64,000 nt of DNA. Source: Ensifer sp. LC163 (GTDB lineage: Bacteria; Pseudomonadota; Alphaproteobacteria; Rhizobiales; Rhizobiaceae). The DNA lies in the NCBI RefSeq assembly GCF_001695855.1, contig NZ_MBSS01000056.1:1-64000 (forward strand), written 5' to 3'. The position numbers and the translations under genes are program-made. This document shows positions 41,095 to 51,250 of the stretch, piece by piece (within the stretch, counting starts at the first letter, position 1; each line of letters starts with the position of its first letter). The notes below the pieces were generated by a model. It made no database searches and was not told where the DNA came from. It saw only the letters and a list, made by a program, of their open reading frames with translations.

Positions 41095-41410
41095 GATGTC
41101 CACTCCTCGGTGCGAATGAAGGCTGGTCCCGCTCCTGCAAGCAAATAGCACAAGGCAGAAGGCCGGGCGTTGACATGTGTCAAGGAAACAAGCGGCGCAG
41201 CCGCGACATGAATTCGGCATTGATGACCCGAGACGTCTGTCGCAGCCCGGACCTCAGGAGCATAGCACTGGAGTGTTACGGCGATTTGTCGTCGAGCGCA
41301 GATCGTTCGCCCCGCAACCACGACGTCAAAGGCAACTGCGTCTCGCCAGTCGCCAGCGGCATCTTTGTGCCCAGAGAATTGTACAGAAACGGGCACACCG
41401 CAAGTCGACC

Positions 41411-41440
41411 CTTGAAATTCAAGACGTAGCTTGCCAATTG
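41411..41440 (+). promoter_or_regulatory. Heat-shock (RpoH-type) promoter candidate of htpG
   Basis: CTTGAA (41411-41416) and CCAATT (41434-41439) are 17 bases apart, close to the alphaproteobacterial sigma-32 pattern CTTG-N17/18-CYTAT. It lies 30 bases upstream of the htpG start at 41470, whose product is a heat-shock chaperone. The -10 half is only a partial match. Confidence 0.5.
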
Positions 41441-41469
41441 GGGCGAAAACCATAGGAGTTGCCACCGCG

Positions 41470-43359
41470 ATGAGCGAAGTTGAAATGTCCGTCGAGAAAC
41501 ATGTCTTTGAAGCCGATGTAGCCAGACTGCTCCATCTCATGGTGCACTCGGTCTATTCCGACAAGAACGTCTTCCTCCGCGAACTGATTTCGAACGCCGC
41601 AGACGCCTGCGAGAAGCTGCGTTATGAGGCGATCGTCTCGCCCGAGCTGCTGGCAGGCGACACGAGCCCTGGCATCAAGGTGACGCTCGACGAGGAAAAC
41701 AACCGCCTCGTTGTCGAGGACAATGGCATCGGCATGAGCCGCGACGAGCTCGTCGAGGCGCTCGGCACCATCGCCCGCTCGGGCACGCGCGCCTTCATGG
41801 AGCGCATCGAAGCGGCACAGGGCAAGGAGGGCGCGCAGCTCATCGGCCAGTTCGGCGTTGGATTCTATTCCGCCTTCATGGTCGCCGACAATGTCGACGT
41901 CGTCTCACGCCGCGCCGGCTCGGACCATGCATGGCTCTGGTCGTCGGACGGAAAGGGCAGCTACACGGTCGCAGCCGCCGATCTTGCAGAGGCGCCGGCG
42001 CGCGGCACACGCATCACCCTGCACCTGATGGAAGATGCCAAGACTTATACCTCGCGCTGGACGGTCGAGCGCATCGTCAAGGACCAGTCCGGCCATGTCC
42101 CGGTTCCGATCTCGATCGTCGAGAAGCCTGGCGCCGAACCGGTTTCCGTCGGCGATGGCACGGCGCTCTGGACCAAGCAGAAGAGCGAGATTTCCAAGGA
42201 AGATTACGCCGACTTCTATCGCGGCGTTTCGGGCCAGTACGACGATCCGGCATTGACGGTGCATTTCCGCGCCGAGGGCCGGCACGAATATACGGCACTT
42301 GCCTTCCTGCCCGGCTCCAAGCCGTTCGACCTCTTCGATCAGGACCGAAGGGGCCGGATGAAGCTCTACGTCAAGCGCGTCTTCATCACCGACGAGGCGG
42401 AATTGCTGCCGCGTTATCTGCGCTTCGTGCGTGGCCTCGTCGACACGTCGGACCTTCCGCTCAATGTCTCGCGCGAGATGATCCAGGAAAGCCCCTTGCT
42501 TTCCAGCATTCGCAAGGGATTGACGAACCGGGTGCTGACGGCGATCGAAAAGCTGGCGGAGAGCGACCGCGAGACCTTCGACAAGGTCTGGGAAAACTTC
42601 GGCAGCGTGCTGAAGGAAGGCATTTACGAGGACTTCGAGCGCCGCTCGCAACTGATCGCGCTTTCCCGCTTCCGCACGACCACCTCGGAAGACGGCCACC
42701 GCAGCCTTGCCGATTACGTCAAGGACATGAAGGACGGCCAGTCGGCGATCTACTACCTGACCGGCGACAACCTCGCCCAACTCAAGGCATCGCCGCAGCT
42801 TGAGGGTTTCCGTGCACGCGGCATCGAGGTGCTGTTGCTGACCGACCCGGTCGACAGCTTCTGGGTGACGTCGGCACCGGACTTCGAAGGCAAGCCGATG
42901 AAGTCGATCACCCAGGGTTCAGCCGATCTGGGCAGCGTCGCAAAGCCGGAAGGCAGCGCCGACAGCGCGCCCGAGGCGAGCCAGGCGGTGACCGACTTCG
43001 TCGCCTTCGCCAAGGAAACGCTCGGAGAAGCCGTATCTGAGGTTCGCACCTCCGACCGCCTGACGGAAAGCGCCGTCTGCCTGGTGGCGCCGGAGCATGG
43101 CCCCGACCGTCAGCTCGAAAAGATGCTGCAGGGCGCCGGCCGCCTCGACGACGCGGCAAAGCCGATCCTCGAGATCAATCCCGGCCACGCGCTGATTGCG
43201 GCGATCGCCGCCTGCCCGGCCGATGATAGCACCTTCCGCGCTGACGCCGTTCAGCTTCTGCTCGATCAGGCCCGCGTGCTCGACGGCGACAAGCCGCAGG
43301 ATCCGCGCGCATTCGCAGAGCGGCTGTCGCGCGTCTTCAACCGGGCGCTCAAGGTTTAA
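41470..43359 (+). CDS. htpG: Chaperone HtpG (bacterial Hsp90)
   Basis: The 629-residue protein is full-length Hsp90: an N-terminal GHKL ATPase domain with FLRELISNAADACEKLRY, the nucleotide-binding DNGIGM and GQFGVGFYSAFMVAD, a middle domain with PLNVSREMIQESPLL, and a C-terminal dimerisation domain. It folds client proteins under stress in the cytoplasm. The start at 41470 (MSEVEMSVEKHVFEADVARL) follows AGGAG at 41454-41458. It is monocistronic, with a heat-shock-like promoter in front and a strong terminator behind. Confidence 0.95.
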   Translation: MSEVEMSVEKHVFEADVARLLHLMVHSVYSDKNVFLRELISNAADACEKLRYEAIVSPELLAGDTSPGIKVTLDEENNRLVVEDNGIGMSRDELVEALGTIARSGTRAFMERIEAAQGKEGAQLIGQFGVGFYSAFMVADNVDVVSRRAGSDHAWLWSSDGKGSYTVAAADLAEAPARGTRITLHLMEDAKTYTSRWTVERIVKDQSGHVPVPISIVEKPGAEPVSVGDGTALWTKQKSEISKEDYADFYRGVSGQYDDPALTVHFRAEGRHEYTALAFLPGSKPFDLFDQDRRGRMKLYVKRVFITDEAELLPRYLRFVRGLVDTSDLPLNVSREMIQESPLLSSIRKGLTNRVLTAIEKLAESDRETFDKVWENFGSVLKEGIYEDFERRSQLIALSRFRTTTSEDGHRSLADYVKDMKDGQSAIYYLTGDNLAQLKASPQLEGFRARGIEVLLLTDPVDSFWVTSAPDFEGKPMKSITQGSADLGSVAKPEGSADSAPEASQAVTDFVAFAKETLGEAVSEVRTSDRLTESAVCLVAPEHGPDRQLEKMLQGAGRLDDAAKPILEINPGHALIAAIAACPADDSTFRADAVQLLLDQARVLDGDKPQDPRAFAERLSRVFNRALKV

Positions 43360-43392
43360 CGCGCCGGTTCAAGTGCCTGTAATTGCAGAGAT

Positions 43393-43433
43393 GAAGGGGT
43401 GAGAGGGAGAACCCTCTCACCCCTTCGCTTTTT
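43393..43433 (+). terminator. Rho-independent terminator of htpG, overlapping the next gene's 3' end
   Basis: A perfect 15-base stem (43393-43407 with 43412-43426, beginning GAAGGGGTGAGAGGG) has the four-base loop AGAA and is followed by GCTTTTT. Its right arm covers the last codons and stop of the convergent CoA-transferase gene (stop at 43417-43419). Confidence 0.9.
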
Positions 43434-44610
43434 CAGGCACGGCTGCCATGCCGATTTCGGCCAGCACCTCCGCCGTATGCTCGCCGAGGCGCGGAACACC
43501 GCGGTCAAGCACAAGAGAGGCATCGGAAAAACGGATCGGCGTACGGACACCCGGCGATGTTCCGCCGGCCGCACCGGAATGCAGTGTGTCGATCTGCATC
43601 TGTCGGTGCATGATCTGCGGGTCGGCGAAAACGTCAGCAACCGTGTTGATCGGACCACCCGGAACGCCTGCCTCTTCCAGCAATGTCAAAAGCGTATCCC
43701 GTTCGAACCTTGCCGTTTCAGCCGCAAGCGCCGGTGTCAGGCTGTCGCGATTCTGGACGCGGGACGCGTTGGTCAGATAACGCTCGTCCGTCGCCAGATC
43801 GCCGCGGCCAAGCAGGTTGCAGAACTTGACGAACTGCCGGTCGTTGCCGACGGCAACGATCAGGTGACCATCGGCCGAGGGGAACACCTGGTAGGGCGCG
43901 ATGTTCGGATGGGCGTTGCCAAGCCGACGCGGCGCCTTGCCCGAGACGAGAAAATTGAGCGCCTGATTGGCAAGCACGCCGGTCATGCAGTCGAGCAGCG
44001 CCATGTCGATCTGCTGGCCTTTTCCGGTTCGCTCGCGCTGCGCCAATGCCGCCTGAACGGCGATGACGCCGTAAAGCCCGGTAAAGATATCGGCGAAGGC
44101 GACGCCGATTTTCTGCGGCTCGCGATCCGGCTCGCCGGTGAGATCCATGATCCCGCTCATGCCCTGGACGATGTAGTCGTAGCCGGCGCGATGCGCATAG
44201 GGTCCGTCCTGACCGAAGCCCGTCACCGAGCAATAGATCAGGCGCGGATTGACCTTCTTCAGGCTTTCGTAATCGAGGCCATATTTCTCGAGGCCGCCGA
44301 CCTTGAAATTCTCGAGCAGGACGTCGGATTGGGCCACCAGCCGGCGCACGGCCTCCTGCCCTTCCTCGGTCGTGAAATCGAGCACGACCGAGCGCTTGCC
44401 CCGATTGCAGGCGTGGAAATAGGCCGCATCGAGCTTCTCCCCATCCTCGCCGGCGACGAAGGGCGGCCCCCAGGTGCGGGTGTCGTCACCCGCCGGGCTT
44501 TCCACCTTGACGACGTCAGCACCGAGATCGGCGAGCGTCTGACCGATCCAGGGACCCGCAAGAATGCGGGCGAGCTCAAGAACACGAATACCCTTCAGTG
44601 GCGCTTCCAT
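43417..44610 (-). CDS. CaiB/BaiF family CoA-transferase, probable glutarate CoA-transferase (GcdG-like)
   Basis: The 397-residue protein is a class III CoA-transferase: ILAGPWIGQTLADLGADVVK, VESPAGDDTRTWGPPF, NRGKRSVVLDF, with the catalytic aspartate in the GYDYIVQGMSGIMDLTG region. It starts 10 bases after gcdH, the arrangement known for glutarate catabolism, where GcdG makes glutaryl-CoA. Formyl- or succinyl-CoA transferase activity toward another acid is possible. Its 3' end is shared with the htpG terminator. Confidence 0.85.
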   Translation of the reverse strand: MEAPLKGIRVLELARILAGPWIGQTLADLGADVVKVESPAGDDTRTWGPPFVAGEDGEKLDAAYFHACNRGKRSVVLDFTTEEGQEAVRRLVAQSDVLLENFKVGGLEKYGLDYESLKKVNPRLIYCSVTGFGQDGPYAHRAGYDYIVQGMSGIMDLTGEPDREPQKIGVAFADIFTGLYGVIAVQAALAQRERTGKGQQIDMALLDCMTGVLANQALNFLVSGKAPRRLGNAHPNIAPYQVFPSADGHLIVAVGNDRQFVKFCNLLGRGDLATDERYLTNASRVQNRDSLTPALAAETARFERDTLLTLLEEAGVPGGPINTVADVFADPQIMHRQMQIDTLHSGAAGGTSPGVRTPIRFSDASLVLDRGVPRLGEHTAEVLAEIGMAAVPEKAKG

Positions 44611-44620
44611 GATCGGCCGC

Positions 44621-45808
<1,188 letters not shown>

Positions 45809-46003
45809 GTCTCTCTCCCATCGGATTTTTCCACTTGCGGTTATGGCAAGCGGAACCAAGGCTTTCAAACGAAATTGAGGCACCGCCTCATGCGTCCGCG
45901 GAATGGCGCCCTGCAGTCGGGGCGATCTTGACCTTCTTCAGAGAAGGATGATTGTCTGCCTGATTGCCATCCACCCGATAGAGGTCCACCGTAATCCACC
46001 CCC

Positions 46004-46960
46004 ATGGCCAATGACCGTCTGGAACGCTTCGCCCACAATCTCGACTGGAACCTGCTGCGCACCTTCGTCGTCGTGGTGGAGGAAGGAAGCATTACCGCGG
46101 CGGCCAATCGGCTCCTGCTGCAGCAACCGGCTGTCAGCATGGCGCTCAAGCGGCTCGAACAGACCGTCGGACAGAAGCTCATCGATCGCCGTCCGGGCCG
46201 CTTCGACCTGACCGATGCCGGCGCCAGGTTGCACGCGCAGTGCCGCGACATCTTCGCGGCCGTCATCAGGCTTCCCAACGTCCTTGAAACGGCGGGCGAG
46301 GAAATCACCGGCCATCTCAATATTCATGTCGTCAGCCATGCCCACAACCCCGCCTGGGACCGGAGGCTCGCGACCTTCTTCAGCAAGCATCCGAAGGTGA
46401 CGATATCGGTGACCGTGGCCACGACCGTCGATGTGCTGAGCGCTGTCGAACGCAATATCGCAACCATGGGGCTGTGCGACGGCAACATCCCCGCCTGGCT
46501 GAACAAGAGCTTCCACGTGCGTGAGCGTTATGCGCTTTACTGCGGCAGCGATCACCCCCTGTTCGGTGCCGAGGGTGTCGATTTCAACGACCTGCGCGGC
46601 AATCCTTACATTGCCTTCATCGCCGATGTACTTGGCGGCCAGCACATGAACTCCGTGACGGCAGTGCGCGCCATAGGTTCGTTCGGCCAGCAGGTGCGGG
46701 CCGTGTCATGCAATGTCGAGGAGGTGATGCGGCTCATCGCCTCCAATATCGGCATCGGCATGTTGCCGGATCATCTTGCAGCGCCCGCCGTCGCCGAGGG
46801 TCGACTTTGGCAGCTCCCGCCCTACCACAACCTGCCGACAACAGATGTCTTTCGCATCTCCAACCCGAACTCGATTCTCAATCCCGCCGAAGCTGCCTTT
46901 CTTGCGCATGTGGCCGACACCGCCCCGCTCGACCACTGCCTGGACCATCATCTGAATTGA
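46004..46960 (+). CDS. LysR-family transcriptional regulator
   Basis: The 318-residue protein has an N-terminal winged HTH (LLRTFVVVVEEGSITAAANR, then PAVSMALKRLEQTVGQKLI, residues about 17-60) and a periplasmic-binding-like effector domain. It is divergent from gcdH, 195 bases away, and 80 bases upstream of a FAD oxidoreductase on the same strand, so either or both could be targets. GcdR, a LysR protein, controls gcdHG in pseudomonads, which makes a glutarate-responsive role plausible but unproven. Confidence 0.88.
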   Translation: MANDRLERFAHNLDWNLLRTFVVVVEEGSITAAANRLLLQQPAVSMALKRLEQTVGQKLIDRRPGRFDLTDAGARLHAQCRDIFAAVIRLPNVLETAGEEITGHLNIHVVSHAHNPAWDRRLATFFSKHPKVTISVTVATTVDVLSAVERNIATMGLCDGNIPAWLNKSFHVRERYALYCGSDHPLFGAEGVDFNDLRGNPYIAFIADVLGGQHMNSVTAVRAIGSFGQQVRAVSCNVEEVMRLIASNIGIGMLPDHLAAPAVAEGRLWQLPPYHNLPTTDVFRISNPNSILNPAEAAFLAHVADTAPLDHCLDHHLN

Positions 46961-47040
46961 TAGTGACATTTCCCGTTATAAATTTGAACGCGTAGCGGGC
47001 GCTGCCTATGGTCCGGCCAAATCAGAAGCGGGGTCGGGAC

Positions 47041-48168
47041 ATGCGTGAATTTGATGTGGCAATCATAGGGGGCGGCATTGCCGGCCTTTCGCTTGCCTAT
47101 TTCCTGGCGCCGCACCGCTCCGTTGTCGTCATCGAACGGGAAGACGGGCTCGGCTATCACAGCACCGGACGCTCCGCCGCGGAATTCGTGCTGCGCTACA
47201 ACGCCCCTGAAGTGTGCAAGCTCGCGGCGATCTCCAAAACCTTCTTCGATCAGCCTCCGGAAGGGTTTTCCGACGTGCCGCTGCTGAAGCGGCGTGGCGG
47301 CGTGATGATCGCCAACGCGGAGAAAGCGGCGCGGCTGGAGGCCGTGTTTGCCGAAGAGAGCATCGCCAATCCCGACCTGCAAAGGTTGACTGTCGATGAA
47401 GCGATCGTCCGGGTGCCGATCCTGCGCCGCGACTATGTGGCCGCTGCATTCTACGATCCCAATTTCTGGGACATCGAGGTCGAGAACCTGCTGCAGGGTT
47501 ACCTGCGCGGGGCACGTCGCAACGGCGCCGAGGTGATCGAGCGCAGTGATGTCATGGCTCCCCACCGCGAGGCAGGCGGCTGGGTGCTTTCGACAAGCGC
47601 TGGCGAGATCCGCGCGCAGGTCATCGTCAATGCCGCCGGCGGCTGGGCCGATGCTGTCGCAGCCCTCTTCGGTGTGTCGCCGGTCGGCATTGTGCCGCAT
47701 CGCCGCACCGCGATCACCGTGGACCTCCCCGCGGAAATCGATGCCCTGACCCTGCCCGAAATCAACGAGATCGACGAAGACTTCTACATGAAGCCCGAAG
47801 GGGGGCGCTTGCTCGCCTCCCCCGCCGACGCCACGCCGTGCGAACCGACCGACGTGCAGCCAGAAGAAATCGATGTCGCCTGGGCCGCCCATTATGTCGA
47901 GGAGGCGACGACCGTCCCGGTCCGTCGCATCTTCAAAAGCTGGGCGGGCTTGCGCAGCTTCTCTCCCGACAAGCTGCCGGTGATCGGCCACGCGAAGGAC
48001 CGCCCGGACTTCTTCTGGCTTGCCGGCCAGGGCGGCTACGGCATTCTGACATCGCCGGCCTTGGGCGCGCTTGCCGCCAATCTGCTGATTGGCGCACCGG
48101 CGCCCGAAAGCTTCGCCGCAAACGGCCTTGACCCCAAAGCGTTCAACCCCGAGCGCTTCCTGAGGTAG
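47041..48168 (+). CDS. FAD-dependent D-amino-acid dehydrogenase-like oxidoreductase (DauA/DadA type)
   Basis: The 375-residue protein has an N-terminal FAD-binding motif (VAIIGGGIAGLSLAYFL), STGRSAAEFVLRYN, which holds the second FAD contact, and a C-terminal DAO signature (SFSPDKLPVIGHAKD, then FFWLAGQGGYGILTSPA) seen in D-arginine dehydrogenase. It probably oxidises a D- or secondary amino acid and passes electrons to the quinone pool. The start at 47041 was chosen for its tight fit to the FAD motif; an ATG at 47008 would add 11 residues. It follows the LysR gene. Confidence 0.83.
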   Translation: MREFDVAIIGGGIAGLSLAYFLAPHRSVVVIEREDGLGYHSTGRSAAEFVLRYNAPEVCKLAAISKTFFDQPPEGFSDVPLLKRRGGVMIANAEKAARLEAVFAEESIANPDLQRLTVDEAIVRVPILRRDYVAAAFYDPNFWDIEVENLLQGYLRGARRNGAEVIERSDVMAPHREAGGWVLSTSAGEIRAQVIVNAAGGWADAVAALFGVSPVGIVPHRRTAITVDLPAEIDALTLPEINEIDEDFYMKPEGGRLLASPADATPCEPTDVQPEEIDVAWAAHYVEEATTVPVRRIFKSWAGLRSFSPDKLPVIGHAKDRPDFFWLAGQGGYGILTSPALGALAANLLIGAPAPESFAANGLDPKAFNPERFLR

Positions 48169-48233
48169 CGGCGACGCACCCTCGTCCCGCTGTGATTGTC
48201 ACATTCCGTTAAGGATGTCGACGAGGCTGTGAA

Positions 48234-48277
48234 CTGTAACAGAAACGACAAGAAACTGACATTTCGCTTTCATGAAG
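48234..48277 (+). promoter_or_regulatory. Tandem Pho boxes (four 11-base units) upstream of phnC
   Basis: Four half-sites repeat exactly every 11 bases: CTGTAAC at 48234, ACGACAA at 48245, CTGACAT at 48256 and CTTTCAT at 48267. The pair at 48256-48273 (CTGACAT-TTCG-CTTTCAT) matches the PhoB consensus of two 7-base repeats with a 4-base spacer. A possible -10 (GATATG, 48282-48287) follows at suitable distance. The unit should be switched on by phosphate starvation. Confidence 0.8.
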
Positions 48278-48336
48278 CGCCGATATGGCAGGTGTCATAC
48301 CGATGACCGGTCTCCCCGAAAGAGGACCTGCTAGAA

Positions 48337-49179
48337 ATGTTTCAGTTGAAGAACGTAACCCGCCAGTTCGGCAAGAAGACAGCCGTGAGCTCGGTTACCT
48401 TCGACATCCCCCAGGGCCAGATGGTCGGCGTGATCGGCCGATCCGGCGCTGGCAAGTCGACGCTCCTGCGCATGATCAACCGCCTTGTCGACCTGTCGTC
48501 CGGCTCGATCGAATTCGCCGGCACTGAAGTTTCGTCGCTGCGGGGTGCAGCCCTGCGCCACTGGCAGCGCGACTGCGCGATGATCTTCCAGCAATTCAAT
48601 CTGGTGCCGCGCCTCGACGTCCTGACCAATGTGCTGCTTGGTCGTCTCAACCACCGTTCGACGGTTCTCAGCGTCCTCAACATGTTTACCCGCGAGGAGC
48701 GCATCATGGCGATCGGCGCGCTGGAGCGCCTCGGCATCGAGCAGACGGCGCTGCAGGCGGCCGGCACGCTTTCCGGCGGCCAACAGCAGCGCGTGGCCAT
48801 CGCCCGTGCGCTGATGCAGCAGCCCAAGGTTCTGCTCGCTGACGAGCCGATCGCCTCGCTCGACCCGCTCAACGCCAAGATCGTCATGGATGCGCTGCGC
48901 GACATCAACGAACGTGACGGCATCACCGTGATCACCAACCTCCACACGCTCGATACCGCGCGCAACTATTGCGAACGCATCATCGGCATGGCGCATGGCC
49001 GCGTCGTCTTCGACGGCCAGCCAAAGGATCTGACGGCGGCTGCCGTCGCCGAGATCTACGGCGCCGACACGGGTATCGAGGAATCGATGACCTCGACAAG
49101 CATCAACATTCCCGCGGCTATCCCGCAGGAACAAACGGCATCTGCCGGCCTCCAGCCGCTGGCACTGGCCGGCATCTGA
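48337..49179 (+). CDS. phnC: Phosphonate/phosphate ABC transporter ATPase, PhnC (PhoC-like)
   Basis: The 280-residue protein has Walker [10 protein letters not shown], signature [12 protein letters not shown], Walker [14 protein letters not shown] and the H-loop in NLHTLD, with the PhnC-type [16 protein letters not shown] segment. It energises uptake of phosphonates and, in rhizobia, possibly of phosphate too, together with PhnD and two PhnE permeases. The C-terminus (about 35 residues beyond the usual end) is low-complexity. It is first in the Pho-box-controlled unit. Confidence 0.93.
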   Translation: MFQLKNVTRQFGKKTAVSSVTFDIPQGQMVGVIGRSGAGKSTLLRMINRLVDLSSGSIEFAGTEVSSLRGAALRHWQRDCAMIFQQFNLVPRLDVLTNVLLGRLNHRSTVLSVLNMFTREERIMAIGALERLGIEQTALQAAGTLSGGQQQRVAIARALMQQPKVLLADEPIASLDPLNAKIVMDALRDINERDGITVITNLHTLDTARNYCERIIGMAHGRVVFDGQPKDLTAAAVAEIYGADTGIEESMTSTSINIPAAIPQEQTASAGLQPLALAGI

Positions 49180-49265
49180 CGCCCGCCAGGATCGAAGGCC
49201 CACGTCAAGGGCACCTCTTTGAAACCGAATACCATCCGGCACGACCGGAAAAACGGGAGAACCTT

Positions 49266-50171
49266 ATGCTGAAGAAAGCTCTTCTGGGCGCCGTCGCCCT
49301 GCTCGCCCTCGTCGGCCACGCCCAGGCCGAAGACCTCAAGGAATTCCGCGTCGGCATCATCGGCGGCGAAAACGAAGCCGACCGCCTGCGCAACTTCCAG
49401 TGCATCGTCGACAAGCTGCCGGCCGCAATCGGCGTCGAAAAGGTCTCGCTGTTCCCGGCCGCCGACTATGACGGCGTCATCCAGGGCCTGCTCGGCGGTA
49501 CGCTCGACTATGCCGAGCTCGGCGCTTCGGGCTTTGCCAAGATCTACCTCGCCAAGGCCGACGCGGTCGAGCCGATCCTGACGACCGTCCAGACCGACGG
49601 CTCGACCGGCTACCATTCGATCATGGTTGCCCGCAAGGATTCCGGCATCACCAAGCTCGAAGACCTGAAGGGCAAGAAGCTTGGTTTCGCCGATCCGGAC
49701 TCGACCTCGGGCTACCTCATCCCGCTCGTCACCCTGCCGGAAACGATCGGCGCGCCGGTCAAGGAATTCTTCGGTGAAACCGGCTTCGGCGGCGGTCACG
49801 AAAATCTCGTTCTCGAAGTCGTCAAGGGCACGTTCGATGCCGGCACGACCTTCGGTTCGGGCGTCGGCGAGTTCAAGGACGGCTACACCTCGGGCAACCT
49901 GAAGAAGATGGTCGACAAGGGCATCCTCGACATGAACGACCTCGTCGAGCTCTGGAAGTCGCCGCTGATCCCGAACGGCCCGATCGTCGTCCGCTCGACG
50001 ATGAACGACGACATGAAGGCAAAGTTCAAGCAGTTCATGCTTGACCTGCCGAAGACCGATGCAGCGTGCTTCTCCGCCATCCAGGGCGGCGACTTCACCG
50101 GCTTCACCGAAGTCAACGCCGACTTCTACAAGCCGATCATCGACGCCCGCAAGGCAACGATCGGCGGCTGA
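49266..50171 (+). CDS. phnD: Periplasmic phosphonate/phosphate-binding protein, PhnD (PhoD-like)
   Basis: The 301-residue protein has a Sec signal peptide (MLKKALLGAVALLALVGHAQ, cleavage near AQA-EDL) and the PhnD fold: FRVGIIGGENEADRLRNFQ, ADYDGVIQGLLGGTLDYAELG, then GKKLGFADPDSTSGYLIP. The start at 49266 follows a GGGAGAACC ribosome site. It lies 86 bases after phnC, and a hairpin with a T run follows its stop. Confidence 0.93.
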   Translation: MLKKALLGAVALLALVGHAQAEDLKEFRVGIIGGENEADRLRNFQCIVDKLPAAIGVEKVSLFPAADYDGVIQGLLGGTLDYAELGASGFAKIYLAKADAVEPILTTVQTDGSTGYHSIMVARKDSGITKLEDLKGKKLGFADPDSTSGYLIPLVTLPETIGAPVKEFFGETGFGGGHENLVLEVVKGTFDAGTTFGSGVGEFKDGYTSGNLKKMVDKGILDMNDLVELWKSPLIPNGPIVVRSTMNDDMKAKFKQFMLDLPKTDAACFSAIQGGDFTGFTEVNADFYKPIIDARKATIGG

Positions 50172-50190
50172 TTTTCCGGATCATTCAAGG

Positions 50191-50226
50191 ACGCTGGCCG
50201 CCAAAGCGGCCAGCGTTCGCCTTTTT
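50191..50226 (+). terminator. Intra-operon hairpin with T run between phnD and phnE
   Basis: An 11-base perfect stem (50191-50201 with 50206-50216, beginning ACGCTGGCCGC) has the loop CAAA and is followed by TCGCCTTTTT. It looks like a rho-independent terminator. Because the permease genes follow on the same strand, it probably acts as a partial terminator that gives more binding protein than permease. Confidence 0.75.
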
Positions 50227-50278
50227 GCTAGGGCGCCTGCGGCGCCTGTCGACAGAGGCCGGCATTGCCGGAACATTC

Positions 50279-51241
50279 ATGGCAACTTCCATGCTCCCGA
50301 GGCATCTGAGTGAAAACGGCGCGCTGGTCGAGCGTCACTGGCAGGAGCTGAACTCCCGCCGCCGCCTTTACTCCTGGCTCGGTTTCGCCGTGCTGGTGCT
50401 CGCCCTTTCCGGCTCGCTCTGGTTTGCCAACGATTCCAACGCCGGCAAATTCTTCGACCGCCTGCCGCACTTCTTCGATTTCGTCGCCGATCTCGCGCCG
50501 CGTGACGGTCTGGAAATCTTCCGCGCCATGTTCGACCTGCCCTCGCCCTATGACGACGGCAGCTTCAAGTACAATTATCCCGACGGCCGGCTCTACCTGA
50601 CCGAGAGCTTCTACATCCCCGAATATGTGCACAAGATGCTGGAGACCGTGAACATCGCGATCTTCTCCACCGTCATCGGCACGTTCCTCGGCTTCATCTT
50701 CTGTTTCCTCGCCGCCCGCAACCTGATGCCCAATCCGTGGGTGCGTGGTTTCGTGCGCCGGCTGATGGAAATCCTGCGCGCCTTTCCAGAAGTGGTCATC
50801 GCCGGCTTCTTCCTCGCGATCCTCTCGCTCGGGCCGATACCGGCGATCGCCGCCGTTTCGATCCACACAGTCGGCGCACTCGGCAAGCTGTTCTTCGAGG
50901 TGGTCGAGAACGCCGACATGAAGCCGGACGAGGGCTTGCGCGCCGCCGGCGGCAACTGGATCGAGCGCGTCTGGTTCGGCATGGTGCCGCAGGTGCTGCC
51001 CAATTTCGCCAGCTATTTCCTGCTGCGCCTGGAGATCAACGTCCGCGCCTCGACCATCATCGGTGCGGTTGGCGGCGGCGGCATCGGCGAGCTGCTGCGG
51101 CTGTCGATCGGCCAGGGCCACCAGGCAAAGACGCTGGCGATCGTCATCCTGATGTTTGCAACGATCTTCGCCGTCGACCAGTTTTCCGCATGGCTGCGCC
51201 GTCGCCTCGTCGGCGACCAGGCCTTCCAGCTTGCCCAGTAG
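50279..51241 (+). CDS. phnE: Phosphonate/phosphate ABC transporter permease PhnE, first copy (PhoE-like)
   Basis: The 320-residue inner-membrane protein has a first helix at about residues 35-52, a periplasmic stretch with DGRLYLTESFYIPEYV, then the permease core with the MLETVNIAIFSTVIGTFLGF helix and the EAA-type loop (GLRAAGGNWIERVWFGMVPQ). An ATG 12 bases further in (50291) is an alternative start. It pairs with the second PhnE. Confidence 0.9.
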   Translation: MATSMLPRHLSENGALVERHWQELNSRRRLYSWLGFAVLVLALSGSLWFANDSNAGKFFDRLPHFFDFVADLAPRDGLEIFRAMFDLPSPYDDGSFKYNYPDGRLYLTESFYIPEYVHKMLETVNIAIFSTVIGTFLGFIFCFLAARNLMPNPWVRGFVRRLMEILRAFPEVVIAGFFLAILSLGPIPAIAAVSIHTVGALGKLFFEVVENADMKPDEGLRAAGGNWIERVWFGMVPQVLPNFASYFLLRLEINVRASTIIGAVGGGGIGELLRLSIGQGHQAKTLAIVILMFATIFAVDQFSAWLRRRLVGDQAFQLAQ

Positions 51242-51250
51242 GTGCGCATC

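Noticed and set aside
41095-41300. A Pho box upstream of the DUF3141-pta-ackA unit, expected from what I recall of S. meliloti.
   Set aside because: The best candidate (TTGACA-N2-TGTCAA near 41170) is an inverted, not a direct, repeat and does not fit the PhoB pattern.
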